From: Odontesthes bonariensis
Taxonomy: Eukaryota > Chordata > Actinopteri > Atheriniformes > Atherinopsidae
Reading direction: 5' to 3'
Length of the DNA stretch: 64,000 bases
Assembly (NCBI RefSeq): GCF_027942865.1
Contig: NC_134507.1
Location: forward strand, 33,524,447-33,588,446
Shown here: piece after piece, positions 12,130 to 21,989 of the stretch
How the letters are laid out: the number at the start of each line of letters is the position of its first letter
How positions within the stretch are numbered: position 1 is the stretch's first letter
Made by a program: the position numbers and the translations under genes
The notes under the pieces: model-generated
Database searches by the model: none
Told to the model about the DNA's origin: nothing
Seen by the model: the letters and a program-made list of their open reading frames with translations, nothing else

Positions 12130-12607
12130 TTGTATGTAATGTACATAGATAATCCATGAGCCTAGTCAAGCGGTGAAGTTGTAAAGCCATGAGATGAAAA
12201 AAGTGATCAGAGCTTCATCCTCTGTGGCTGGTTGACTGTTAGAGCTTCCAGCTGCCTCTAACTCCCACACCTCAAAATACAAATGTCCCTCACAGGGTAG
12301 ACATCTCAGGTGATGGTCTGACTAGGATGGTTTATAAAATCAATATGTAGAAGTGTTTGTGTCCTGCACTGTGTACCTGAAACATACAATTATTGATCCA
12401 TCACCTACTAACACTCTCATGCTCTCTCCTTCACAGTGACGGTGCTGCTGTCAACACAACTCATGATTAACTTCCGTCACAGAAATGGATGTTAATGACA
12501 TGATCTTTATCCACAAGGACAATTCTTTCCGAATCTTAAAAGAATACAGTTATATTTACTTCTGCGCCCTGCATTTCTTTTGTTGAAACATCTGACGATC
12601 ACCCTGT

Positions 12608-12652
<45 letters not shown>

Positions 12653-12886
12653 GGAAGTTAACCAGCTTGGGCTGCTGCTGATTGGTTGGCAGACACCTCT
12701 GTTTGGTTTTGGCTCTCAGTCTCCATGTTGCTGATCCTGGACCTGCTGAGATGTCCCAGGCCATTGTTGGCTTTGATCCTCATACATTTAACTTTGTCCT
12801 GAGAAAGGACAAGTTCCAAAAAGTCAAACAGGGACTGCTTTTGCATTTGACGTAGTCAAACTGCATGCACCTGGAGAAGCCAGAAG
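12130..12886 (-). repeat. Dispersed spacer unit of the 5S/snRNA cluster
   Basis: Read on the minus strand, this block matches 52236-52870 (plus strand). Its part nearest the 5S fragment also matches 51166-51330. Shared landmarks include GACTAGGCTCATGGATTATC and AGGACAAAGTTAAATGTATG. It therefore belongs to the spacer family that flanks 5S genes in the 43-52 kb cluster, but lies about 31 kb away and inverted. A CA microsatellite sits inside it. Confidence 0.8.
12608..12646. repeat. (CA)n microsatellite
   Basis: About 19 CA units lie within the dispersed spacer unit. The related copy near 52396-52411 has only a short TG run, so this tract has expanded here or shrunk there. Confidence 0.95.
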
Positions 12887-12961
12887 GCTTACAGCACCTG
12901 GTATTCCCAGGCAGTCTCCCATCCAAGTATTAACCAGGCCCGACTCTGCTTAGCTTCTGAG
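12887..12961 (-). pseudogene. 5S rRNA 3'-part fragment
   Basis: On the minus strand the sequence covers about the last 75 bases of a 5S gene. It includes AAGCAGAGTCGGGCCTGGTT and the end CCAGGTGCTGTAAGC. The 5' part, with half of the internal promoter, is missing, so it should not be transcribed as 5S rRNA. It is followed by the same spacer as the truncated copy at 51087-51165. Confidence 0.85.
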
Positions 12962-13716
12962 AAATATTCAAAGTTTGCTTTGTTAGAAGATCCAGAGAGC
13001 AAAGATATCAGAATATTTGATGTAGCTAAACGCACTATAATTAACAGGAATGTTTCACTCTGACACTGGGACCTTACTGCAGCATTTTTCAGAGTGTGGT
13101 TGAAGATGTGAGGACCTACAGACTCAGTTGGACCATCTCTGAATTCTTCAGACTTTAATTGGAGTTTGGGTTGAAAAACTGCTGGAACTGGGATGGAGAG
13201 CCATCTGTCCTTGTTCACAAACTGCTGCAAAGTCTGTTGATCAGTTCACAGTCATCGTCTTAATATTAATCTCGCAGTGCAGAGTCTCTGTATGTTTCAG
13301 ATTCCTTCCAGGTCACCCAGATAAAGGAAGAAATAAAGTCAGAGTTTCAGCTTGTGCTGCCTCTCAGGTGGAGTTTAGGTGTGTGGACAGAGCACAAAGA
13401 GGCTTGAAGTCAGAGAGCTTCTCAGTTTGGGACAGGAGGAGGAGATGCTGGTGAACATGGAGGATGAAGAAGCATCTCTGAGCTCCCGCTGAAATCAATT
13501 CCCTCGCTGAGCTGATCGATCAGCAAGTCTGTGAAGTCAGAGAAAACCTCAGAAGGAAACAAAGGAAGTGCTATGCTAAAATACCATCAGTTAAAGTTCT
13601 GTTTTAAATGATCCTCCTGCAGTCAGAGGCAGGATTATTCATATTCAGATCAACACCAAAATGTGAAAAATCAGAGGTCTTTCCACTCATTCACATATTT
13701 TAATATAATCTGAGAT
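12962..13716. other. No supported gene
   Basis: This stretch lies between the 5S fragment and a hAT element. There are no splice pairs, known motifs or copies elsewhere in the window that I could identify. Confidence 0.3.
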
Positions 13717-13724
13717 ATTCTGAT

Positions 13725-14221
13725 TAGAGCTGTGACTCGATTAAAATTTTTAATCGTGTTAACTACAGGCTTTGAAATTAATGAATCGATATTAATCGCA
13801 TTTTAATCGCATATACTTTATCCTTTAGAAAATTAACATTTTCAACAATATTTCAACAAACACAGAACATATCCCTATTTGAAATCTGAATGTAGCATGC
13901 ATGAAAACACAGTATATAGAATCTTGGATGTTAAGCTGCGTTGGGCCCCCATTAGCTTCCACGCTAGCTGCTACATGTTTAGCGTTGAGGTGATATTTGA
14001 GGCTTGATACGCTGCGGTGATACGCAAATTCTATGTTGCATAATCTGCACACAACCACGCTCTTGTCGATGCTTCCATCCGTCTGTATTAAAAAAAAAAA
14101 AAATGAAATTAAAAAAAATAATAATAATTATAGTGTGCAATTAAAATGCGTTATTTTTTTTAACTCGCTAATATGTGTGTAGTTAATTAATCGAAATTAA
14201 CACGCTAAAGTCCCAGCCCTA
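13725..14221 (-). mobile_element. Non-autonomous hAT element with BED-finger relic
   Basis: The ends are TAGAGCTGTGACT and AGTCCCAGCCCTA, which are imperfect inverted repeats. They are flanked by the exact 8-bp duplication ATTCTGAT (13717-13724 and 14222-14229), the target-site length of hAT transposons. The minus-strand frame inside contains VVCRLCNIEF then LKYHLNAKHV, the C2H2-like core of a BED zinc finger found at the N-terminus of hAT transposases. The catalytic part is absent, so it must be mobilised by a full-length relative. Confidence 0.88.
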
Positions 14222-14831
14222 ATTCTGATATATAACAGCACTGCTCAGAGCACTAAAAACTGTCAAAATCATCTAAAATTATTAACAATAATTCAACTCC
14301 ACCAGTCTGGTCGCTTGTTTCTCTCTTCTGATTTTGCTGAAGACGGACACAGGATTTAGAGGATGTTTAAGGAATCTTTGAATCTAATCATTCCTTTTGT
14401 TTAAACATATGAATTTGAGCAAAACTGAGAAACTTATAAAATGAATACAAAGTATGTAGTTGTGGTTAGGTATGATCACTGATGAGCTGAAAGAAGAAGA
14501 CAGGAAACTGTGGGAATTTGGTCAAATAGTTAAGTGTCCTTTACTTTCCCTTAAATATGTTTGGGCATGTGGAAACACATGGCACCCCATTAAACTCATT
14601 GGCACGTGTCCTCTGGAGCAGCTTCTTTGAATGAGTCTGTGAAGCTGCAGTGAGTGATGGTCATTGGTCGTGTTGTCCAGGTGGAGGCGCTGCAGGAGCA
14701 AGAAACAGCTGTGCTTTGTAAGGGAAAGAGAAGCCAGAGAAGCAGCGAGGAAGCTGCTAAAAGATGTCAAAGCGTGTCGTTGTAGCGCGCGTGCAGTGTG
14801 TTGTGTGTGTGGAAGAGCAGAAAGAGTGTAA
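14222..14831. other. No supported gene
   Basis: This is the flank between the hAT element and the 3' end of the 7SL gene. Short open frames only, without recognisable motifs. Confidence 0.3.
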
Positions 14832-15129
14832 AAAGACTGAGTCCCGCTGTATTACTCAGGCTGCACTACAGCATCTATTCACAGGTGCGATCCCACTACT
14901 GAGCGGCACGGGGGCTTTGCCCTGCTCCGTTTCCCACCTGGGCCGTTGCCCCCCTCCTTAGACAACCTGGTGTTCCCGGGCTACCCCAGGCGCACCATAT
15001 CCATACCCAACTTAGTGCGGACACCCGATGGACATAGTCCTCTGCAGCTCAGAACTCCTGAGTTCAAGCGATCCACCAGCCTCAGCCTCCCGGTAGCTTG
15101 GATTACAGGCGCGCGCCCCCGCTCCCGGC
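14832..15129 (-). ncRNA. rn7sl: 7SL RNA (signal recognition particle RNA)
   Basis: The minus strand from 15129 reads GCCGGGAGCGGGGGCGCGCG, followed by CCTGTAATCCAAGCTACCGG, the 5' Alu domain. The S domain follows, with GGTGTCCGCACTAAGTT, ACACCAGGTTGTCTAAGGAG and GGAAACGGAGCAGG. The 3' Alu part has CAGTAGTGGGATCGC and CCTGTGAATAG. It ends in a run of five T, the RNA polymerase III stop. Length is about 298 nt, the normal vertebrate size. The RNA is the scaffold of the particle that directs secretory ribosomes to the ER. A CRE/ATF site sits about 45 bases upstream, as in known vertebrate 7SL genes. Both domains and the promoter element are present, so this looks like a working gene, although processed-type copies of 7SL are common and cannot be fully excluded. 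Confidence 0.92.
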
Positions 15130-15171
15130 GACAGGTGCTCTCATTCAAGCAGGTTTTGGGCTTTTTGATCC

Positions 15172-15179
15172 TGACGTCA
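15172..15179 (-). promoter_or_regulatory. CRE/ATF site upstream of 7SL
   Basis: The palindrome TGACGTCA lies at -43 to -50 relative to the 7SL start at 15129. Vertebrate 7SL genes need an upstream ATF/CRE element at about this distance in addition to internal promoter sequence. Its presence argues against a dead retrocopy. Confidence 0.75.
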
Positions 15180-15229
15180 TCAGCGAGCTAATTTGCTGTC
15201 GAGGAACGAAATAAAGCATCTTTTAAACG

Positions 15230-16307
15230 TTAAAGGGATACAAGGTAGTTTAGCGGCAGTATAGCGATCTCTATTGGTCAAACTGAAATTCTACACTGTC
15301 GTAAAAATGCCCACCTGTACACACCCACTAACTAACCATCGTAGCGAATGCTGCCGTTGTGTTATTTAGTCAGTGCAGTTAGGTCATCTAATTCATAAGT
15401 GTAGACTGCCCACGTAAGATACTATAATCAGAGATTTTCTGAAGACAGAACTCAAGATAATACGCTATAATCCTGTTGCTGGAGGAAGTGGCCGGGGACA
15501 GCTCGTCTGGGTTTCTCTGCTCAGGCTGCTGCCCCCGCGACCCGATCCCCGGACAAGCGGCAGATAATGGATGTATGGATGGACTGTTGCTGATCTTGAA
15601 TGGGATTCTTCCCTCATCATGGTGTATTCGTGGAGTGATTCCTTTGTATTAGCAGACACTTACAAAAGTTACATCTTAGACAGATGTGCGCAGGCACTAC
15701 CAACACACACGCCGCAATAAACGCAGACTAGCTCTACACTATTCCGATTACAATCACAAATGAATCCATTTTCATTTGTAGATAACAATTCTTGTTCGGA
15801 TCAAAACGCTATTCTTATTCTAATCAGGTCAGTCCGTGTATTTCTGAAGCTAGGCTACGTCTCGAACTCAGGGGGGAATTAGAGCACCGTCATCACCTGT
15901 CTCTTTGCGATCTAAAACGCAGATCACTATGGTAGATGAACAAGATCACGCTTGGAGAAATTTCACAAAGATGGGAAGTGCCAACATCGAACGCTTCATA
16001 TTAAGTCTATGAAAGACAGAATAGGAAACGCTTGGTGTTGGCTCTTCAACGCAAGCGAACACATAGCTACAACTACAGCTAGCATACAGTACCTAGCTAA
16101 GTGCCGTAAACACAAACGACTCTTCTCGCGCATCACGACACTTCAGAAGCGGGTCGCTCCTGCCGAAGTTACATATGGGATTTTCAGCATACAGACCCCT
16201 GTTGGGAGCGAGACAGGCTTCATTCGCTTTCCATTGACTTGCTTAACCTTTGTTAAACTCCTGAAGGCTATAATTTTAGGTGAAAATGCTACCTAGTGCT
16301 CCTTTAA
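15230..16307. mobile_element. TTAA-flanked non-autonomous DNA element
   Basis: The left end TTAAAGGGATACAAGGTAG and right end CTACCTAGTGCTCCTTTAA form imperfect inverted repeats. They are bounded by TTAA, the target of piggyBac/Kolobok-type elements. It is about 1.08 kb with no transposase. A LINE 3' tail (15465-15583) appears to sit inside it. Confidence 0.6.
15465..15583 (+). mobile_element. LINE 3'-end fragment (RTE/Rex3-like)
   Basis: The sequence GCTGCTGCCCCCGCGACCCG, then CGGACAAGCGGCAGATAATG and a (GGAT/ATGG)n tail, is the typical 3' terminus of fish RTE-type LINEs. Only the tail is present, as expected from 5' truncation on insertion. Confidence 0.65.
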
Positions 16308-16352
16308 AGGCTGATCAGTGATGAAACATTTTGACAAAATGTGACTGACTGG

Positions 16353-16889
16353 TTAAAGGTAGGGTAGGAGATCCTGGATTTTGAGTCCAGCGAAGCTGCA
16401 TTTTGAAAATACACAGGTCAAAAGTCCCAACCCCTTTCTTCAGACTTCCCCCCGAACCCACGCCTCTAGAGTACATGAACGCGCAATGCTTGTTCACGAG
16501 CGTTCACACGTTGCCGTATTTAGTATTTAGTATATGCTAACTATACGTTTAATAATGCTAGGTGCTAGCCAAGCCGGCTCTAGTTTAGCTTCCTGCCAAG
16601 CTTCTGGACGCGTAATTCGTTCACGGAGCAGGGTACCCACACAGGGGGAAGGAGGGGGAGGGAGGAGCAGATTGCAGTTTGATAGACGCATCAGAATCCA
16701 ATCATCGTTAACAGTCCGTTCAGTATGATTGGATAGTGTTTTTCCTGGATTGTTCGTTCTAGAGGCCACTAAAACTTTTCATTCTTGTGTCAAAACTTTT
16801 AATTAATTGGTTGCAATGGGGGTGTGAAGAGTATTTCAAGCAATATGTAAAAAAATGCTCCAGAAAAAGAAGCCCTACCCCACCTATAA
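16353..16889. mobile_element. TTAA-flanked miniature element
   Basis: It starts TTAAAGGTAGGGTAGGAG and ends CCCTACCCCACCTATAA, inverted repeats of about 15 bp with TTAA-like flanks (the right one altered). It is about 537 bp with no transposase. Its right end is also found at 5577-5622. Confidence 0.6.
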
Positions 16890-17185
16890 GTTTGACGTTT
16901 GATATTGATTAAACATTTTTCTTTGGTGCTCCGTAAAACCTCAATTTCTGATCAACTTCAGAGGAGTTTCTCATTTCTGCTTCTTTAACACCGACAGATC
17001 AGCTCAGCAAACTCCTCCCGTCGATGCTTTCCACTTCCGTTCTGGCGGGCTCCGGTTTGTTTTGCTAGCTAGCTCCGATATCGACGCAGTGAGAAAAAGG
17101 ATGGAAAACCTTAAGAGGAAAAGTGGTTCGGGAACGACGTGCAGTAGTTGGCTGCACTTGAACGAGTGGTTAGATAGAGAGTGCT

Positions 17186-17368
17186 TTGACAAATGTCCGC
17201 ATACATGTGGAAAGAGCAATCCAGAGACTGAAGATCTTTAAGATTTTATCCCAGACTGTTCCCATCATGGCACGTAAACTGGACAACATCTTGACCATCT
17301 GTGCTGGCCTAGTTAACCTGAGAAGTGATGATCACTTCTCACTGATCAGAATGCCTCATGAGGTTTAG
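17186..17368 (+). pseudogene. DDE transposase C-terminal fragment
   Basis: The translation has NVRIHVERAIQRLKIFKILS and LDNILTICAGLVNL, matching the last conserved block of DDE_Tnp_4-type transposases (the HVERAIxRLK signature). The catalytic DDE residues lie upstream in intact relatives and are absent here. A stop follows at 17368, near the usual protein end. Confidence 0.6.
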
Positions 17369-17773
17369 AATCTTGCCTGTGTCCCTGTTAGTATATGTTT
17401 AACAGTTAATATTGTAAATTATTATTATAGTGATATAATTGTGTGGGGTCGTTTTGTATTTCACTTTTTAATACCTGTTAGGATTAAATACATGATCTTT
17501 CAAGTTGAAGCCATTTGTTTAATTTCCTCAAAACAATGAATTAATCCAGTGTTATTGATGTAAAGTATGAGTTTACTATGAATGAACTGTGTTAAAAGAA
17601 ATTGTAACACTCTAAGGAAGATAGGGCACTCATGATCGTAGTTCAGTGCAATAATGAAATGAAATTACATCAACCTTTATTTTCAATTTTGTACAACAAT
17701 ATATTCCACATTATATTACATTATGTAAACAACAGACATCTGTTGGCACCCTTGGGCACCTACATAGGGCATT

Positions 17774-17995
17774 TTACTTTGGTTTTAAAATGCTGAGATA
17801 TTTACTGCAGAGCTGTAACCTTCCCTCAACAAAATCCTCAACGATTTTCGGGAGCATGTGGGAAAAGTAAAATGTACGCAGCCTTGTGATATGCTCCTGA
17901 ACAAAGCCTTGGTCGTAGGGTACTTCTATTTCTAGGTGCTCAGTTTTGTTTGTTATGTTGGGCCACGTCGTCACGTTATCCTCCCAGTCCTGCAC
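17774..17995 (-). pseudogene. YqaJ-like nuclease C-terminal fragment
   Basis: The minus-strand translation has IEVPYDQGFVQEHITRLRTF and LPKIVEDFVEGRLQL. This resembles the end of YqaJ-type recombinase/exonuclease proteins carried by some eukaryotic DNA transposons. No catalytic motif is visible in this piece. The family call rests on memory of the C-terminal pattern and on the convergent transposase neighbour. Confidence 0.42.
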
Positions 17996-18359
17996 CGAAT
18001 TCGGGCGGGGGATAGTAACTCCATCTCCAGTTAACGTATTTTAAACTCTGTTCCCATTGTAAGGACATTATTAGCTATACGATCTGCGAGTGGGCTGTCA
18101 AAGCTAGCATCATCTGTTTACATTGGCAAACGCTGCGCAAACTACTTCCGGCGGAAATGAAGTGCATTTGTGGAGGGTAATGGCGCCGCCCAGGGTTTGT
18201 CGCGTAAAGCCGGAGTTATAGTTGACGCGTCTGTCACGGCGGTGGCGGACCGTGACGTCAAAATGACGTTCCAGGCCTGGCGGTTGCCTTGAAAAGACGG
18301 CGCTGCGCGTTGTCGTGCACCAGTCGATTTTTGTAACTTGGCTGCGCCGAGAATGACAA

Positions 18360-18610
18360 ATCGGATGGACCGATGTGAGACCGGCTCAGTGAGGAGGTGC
18401 GTTTGTACAGCAGCTATACGAAACTGCAGGGAAACAGCACAGGGAGCACGTAAACTCCCAAAACTGGTGGACAGAGATTGGCAGAACTTTGGGGAAAGAG
18501 GGAGAGTTCTGTAAGAATGTGTGGAAGAAGCTACAGGGCAGATACGTGAAGGCAAAGAAGAGGGCAGAGACTCTGTTGGTGCCGGGGGCTTCAGACCTTC
18601 ACCTTTTAAC
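18360..18610 (+). pseudogene. MADF (Myb/SANT-like) domain relic
   Basis: Two frames together resemble a MADF DNA-binding domain. One reads DRLSEEVRLYSSYTKLQGNS and then hits a stop. The other reads TEIGRTLGKEGEFCKNVWKK followed by LQGRYVKAKKRAE. A frameshift and a stop separate them. MADF proteins accompany Harbinger-type transposases. A short related stretch (ACGAAACTG to AACAGCACAGGGAGC) recurs at 21246-21279. Confidence 0.5.
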
Positions 18611-18869
18611 TGAATTAAAAAATTAAAATGATCCGAATACTGCAGCAATATCATTAATGTCAGTGTTCCTGCTCTTCATTGTTTTCTTCTCCACTTTCGT
18701 GGTTGTAGCGTAGCGGTAACCTTCACGTAGCAGCGCCTCCTCTGTGACGGAGAAAATTGCAACTACTGGCGCATCGACTTGCGCCACTATATATAGCCGG
18801 CACGAACTCGTGACGTCATCAACACCGCTCGCGCGAGCAGACGCAGCAACCATGCTAGAGCCTTAAAGT

Positions 18870-20393
18870 TGCCTATAGAGTAATACAGAGTTGCGACACG
18901 CTTTGATGTCGCCGCAAGGGCTGTCAGGTGGTCCATGTGAGCCTCCGTAGTTCCAAACGTCACAGCGCTGTCAGTCAGCTTGAACGGGTCTAAGCGGGAC
19001 GGAGCACAAAAACTACAACTTTAACTTTTACCATGCAATTTTCAGTAAATAGTGACCAATAATGTGCATTGATCACTTCACTGAGGATGTGTTTTATCAA
19101 CCTTTTTCTTTTTTGGAGCAGCAGAGACACATTTATCAGCGTTTTAAATGGTAGAGGGTGCCCCTACCTCGTCCTCCTTCATACTGAATCATGCCAGTGG
19201 TCCAGCTTACTTCAGATCTACATCCTCCAACAGAGCATGATGTCACTGTCTGTTCCTCCTGTTGTCCCAAACACTCCATCTGTAGAGATGTCCTTCAGTC
19301 TGTCTGTTCTCTCTGGTGTCAGATGGACAATGAGCTGAATGGCAAAGCTGGGCTGAATAAATCATTTTAAAGAAGCTTTAAATGATTTGGAGGGAAATAT
19401 GTAGCTGTAGATGCTTTGACTGATGAGCCGGGATCAATTCTTCTTTTCTGTAGAAGACCTAATTATTCTGTATATCTCATGTGAACTGAATACATGTGAA
19501 ACAAACATCTGTAACCCTGTTTATTGGGCTTCAAGCAAGAAAACTATTGTAAAATATGAATTAATTGATTAAAATATGAATTTGATCACTTTTTTCTGGT
19601 TAAAACCAAAGTAAATTAAAAAATAAATGTGTCAGATGTGCAAAAAAAAAAGAACAAACAAAAAAAAAACAGATCTAAACCAAACATTTCATTATAAAAT
19701 GTCATCATGGAAAATGTAAAACAAGCCTTAATAAAGAAGTTCTTTTACTGCTACTTATACTGTTGGGTAGATCAATCTGCAGCACTGAACTGTATTTGAT
19801 TAAATTTAAGGGTTTGGACATTCTAGAAAAGTTCTGAAGTCCTAATGAAGGTTGATCCATGGCAGCAGCGACCACCACATCTGCTGACCTCCCTGACAAC
19901 AACAGAGAAATTCCTACATTCAGTTTGATGAACTTGATGAAGCGTCCCCAGCTTCTCAGGCCAGTGGGGTTTGTGTCCATGTTCTGGGTCGCAGTTGGGT
20001 GACCAATAAGCCGCCAACTAAAGATCGACTGACTTTTACAGCATCTTTCAGGAAGTTTTCTGTGTTCAGAGCTTCTAACTAAGGTCATTCATCTGGACCA
20101 GCTTGGCTTTATGACTTTACTGCAGTAACTCACCCAAGTAAGAAGCTAAAGCTGAAGTGGCCTTGCTTGGCCGTTAATCCCACTTTGTGGTACATCCGGC
20201 TCAGATCAGCAGAACTCTCATGAAGGCGTGATGGAATGAATAAAGTGGGCTGCTTCAGTGCATGGAACACAGGAGAACTCCTCACTCCTCCTGCTGTCGC
20301 TACAGAAAAAGCAGCAATTAGACATGAACAGTGACTTCCTGCATGATCTGAGCTCTTTAACCTCTCTGCTCTGTGTTGTTTCCTCTCCTGCAG
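18870..20393. other. No supported gene
   Basis: This is AT-rich sequence with A-runs near 19640-19670. The interval leads up to the immunoglobulin exon relic and may be intron sequence of that former gene. No exon could be supported. Confidence 0.3.
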
Positions 20394-20700
20394 AACACAG
20401 AACCATCACAGCTGAACCTGGACAGGATGGGATTCTGCCATGTCGGGTTCCACATTTCAGCATCTCTCAGGAGGTCACACACTGCTTTAGAACGGATCCA
20501 GACATATTCTTTGTGTCCGGATATGAAACTTCTGCTCCATGAGAGCCATTAAAGCATCATCCAGGTTTAAAGAAGCGGGTGGATCTGCAGGACAGACAGA
20601 TGAAGGATGGAGACCTGTCGCTGATTCTGAGAAATGTGACGACTGATGACAGAGGAACATATGAGTGTCCAGTCGTCCATTTGTTCTTAACTCGTGCGTA
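20394..20700 (+). pseudogene. Immunoglobulin V-type domain exon, decayed
   Basis: A splice-acceptor-like tract (TTTCCTCTCCTGCAG) precedes EHRTITAEPGQDGILPCR, the first half of a V-set domain with its first cysteine. In another frame the second half reads RVDLQDRQMKDGDLSLILRN and TTDDRGTYECPVV, with the DxGxYxC signature and second cysteine. The tryptophan-containing middle is missing and an in-frame stop and a frameshift separate the halves. It resembles the large families of fish V-set immune or adhesion receptors. It is a host gene relic. Confidence 0.72.
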
Positions 20701-21284
20701 CCAGCTAAGATTCCCATAAATGTCAGTCTGCTGTAGTTCCCCTACAATCCAGCAGAGGGTGCTGTGACTAAGAGGAGCTGAATGAGTGGAATCTGTGAGG
20801 TGCAGTTTTATCTAAGAAGCAGATGATGTTCTGGTAGAGGAGACATTTCCATGTTACTAACATGGCTGCGGGTGATAAAGTCAGAGGGTGGGACATGGTG
20901 GAAGATGGTTGTTCTGGGAACTACCAAGAAGCTGAAGATGTAAAAATCTACTTTTATGGAGGAGACTAAGAATGACAAAGAGTTGTGTTCCTGAAACTGA
21001 GTTTTCAGTGACTCAGACCTGATCCCACTCACTGGTGATTGATGGAAATGATCAACATGACGGTGTAACCCAACTCCAGCAGAGTCTGGGTCTTCTATGA
21101 CATGAGAGCTAACAGCATCACAGTGTGAACAAAAAGCAATCAGCCAATCAGCTCAGAGAAGAATCTACTCAATATTTAAACATGTGGGTTGAAAAACACT
21201 GTCGGCAACAACTCTGAGACACCTTCTGATTCACATGAGAGCTGTACGAAACTGTAGTGAAACAGCACAGGGAGCGAAACAAGT

Positions 21285-21454
21285 CAAATATTCTCTCTGC
21301 CTTCTGCTTCTGCACAAGAGAAACAACAAAGAAAGCAGAGTGCTGCTGACATAACAGCAGCTGAGTCCAGAAGTCATTAATACAACATGAATAACAGGAA
21401 AGTCTCTGAGGACATTAAACAGCTTTGGCTTGTTGTCAGATTCTGATCAATTCC
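21285..21454 (+). repeat. Segmental direct duplicate of 61362-61532
   Basis: About 170 bp starting AAATATTCTCTCTGCCTTCT and ending TTGTTGTCAGATTCTGATC is nearly identical to 61362-61532 in the same orientation. No reading frame or terminal repeat explains it. It may be 3' sequence of duplicated immune-type genes or a piece of an uncharacterised repeat. Confidence 0.8.
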
Positions 21455-21989
21455 TGAATTATTAAATATAAATTTCCCTGCCCTAAGAAACAGAGCCCTG
21501 AAGGAAAGATATGTGAACACAGGAAGAAGAATGCAGTCATCTCTCATTTCATATCAGCTGCAGGAAGCTTGTTTCTGTCATGAAGTCACTGAGGATGTTT
21601 TATTCATTGTGTGAAGCTTCTGCTCCTCAAGCTAAAAAAAAAACCCCATTGTTTTAAAGACTTTTTTAAAATCTTTTTTATCCTTTTTTCATGTTTTTCA
21701 GGCTTGTTGCTCCATCAGTGTTAAAACAAGAATAAGTGTTTCATGTAAAATCTACTGATCATTGTATGGTCTTTATGCTGAGTTGTAAATAAACAGTTGG
21801 AATCATAATTCACTGTATCCTGTATATATTTGTTGGGAGAGACTTTAGTCAAGTTTAGATTACAGCAGATTATCAGAAAATATGCAGCTGAACTCAACAC
21901 AAACAGCTCTGATGGCTGCAGAAGATGCAGTCTGAGGACAGAAGATTTATTTCAGTTCTATACCGATTTATTTATGCTTTACATGCAGG
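21455..21989. other. No supported gene
   Basis: AT-rich sequence between the duplicated segment and the zinc-finger repeat arm. Nothing could be identified. Confidence 0.3.

Larger units (their letters stand above)
17000..18130. mobile_element. Two-gene DNA transposon relic (DDE transposase end plus YqaJ-like nuclease end)
   Basis: Two convergent coding relics face each other. The plus-strand part at about 17186-17368 ends a DDE-type transposase. The minus-strand part 17995-17774 ends a nuclease-like protein. Convergent DDE transposase and YqaJ-type exonuclease genes are the known plan of ISL2EU-class transposons. Only the 3' ends of both genes remain, so the copy is internally deleted and dead. 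Confidence 0.5.

Noticed and set aside
14990-15129. Alu-like sequence that might mean human contamination
   Set aside because: The sequence continues through the full 7SL S domain to a 3' Alu part and terminator, and differs from human at many positions. It is the fish 7SL gene from which Alu-like similarity arises.
14764-15191. Plus-strand open frames of 65 and 81 codons
   Set aside because: They overlap the 7SL RNA gene on the other strand and have no protein-like features.
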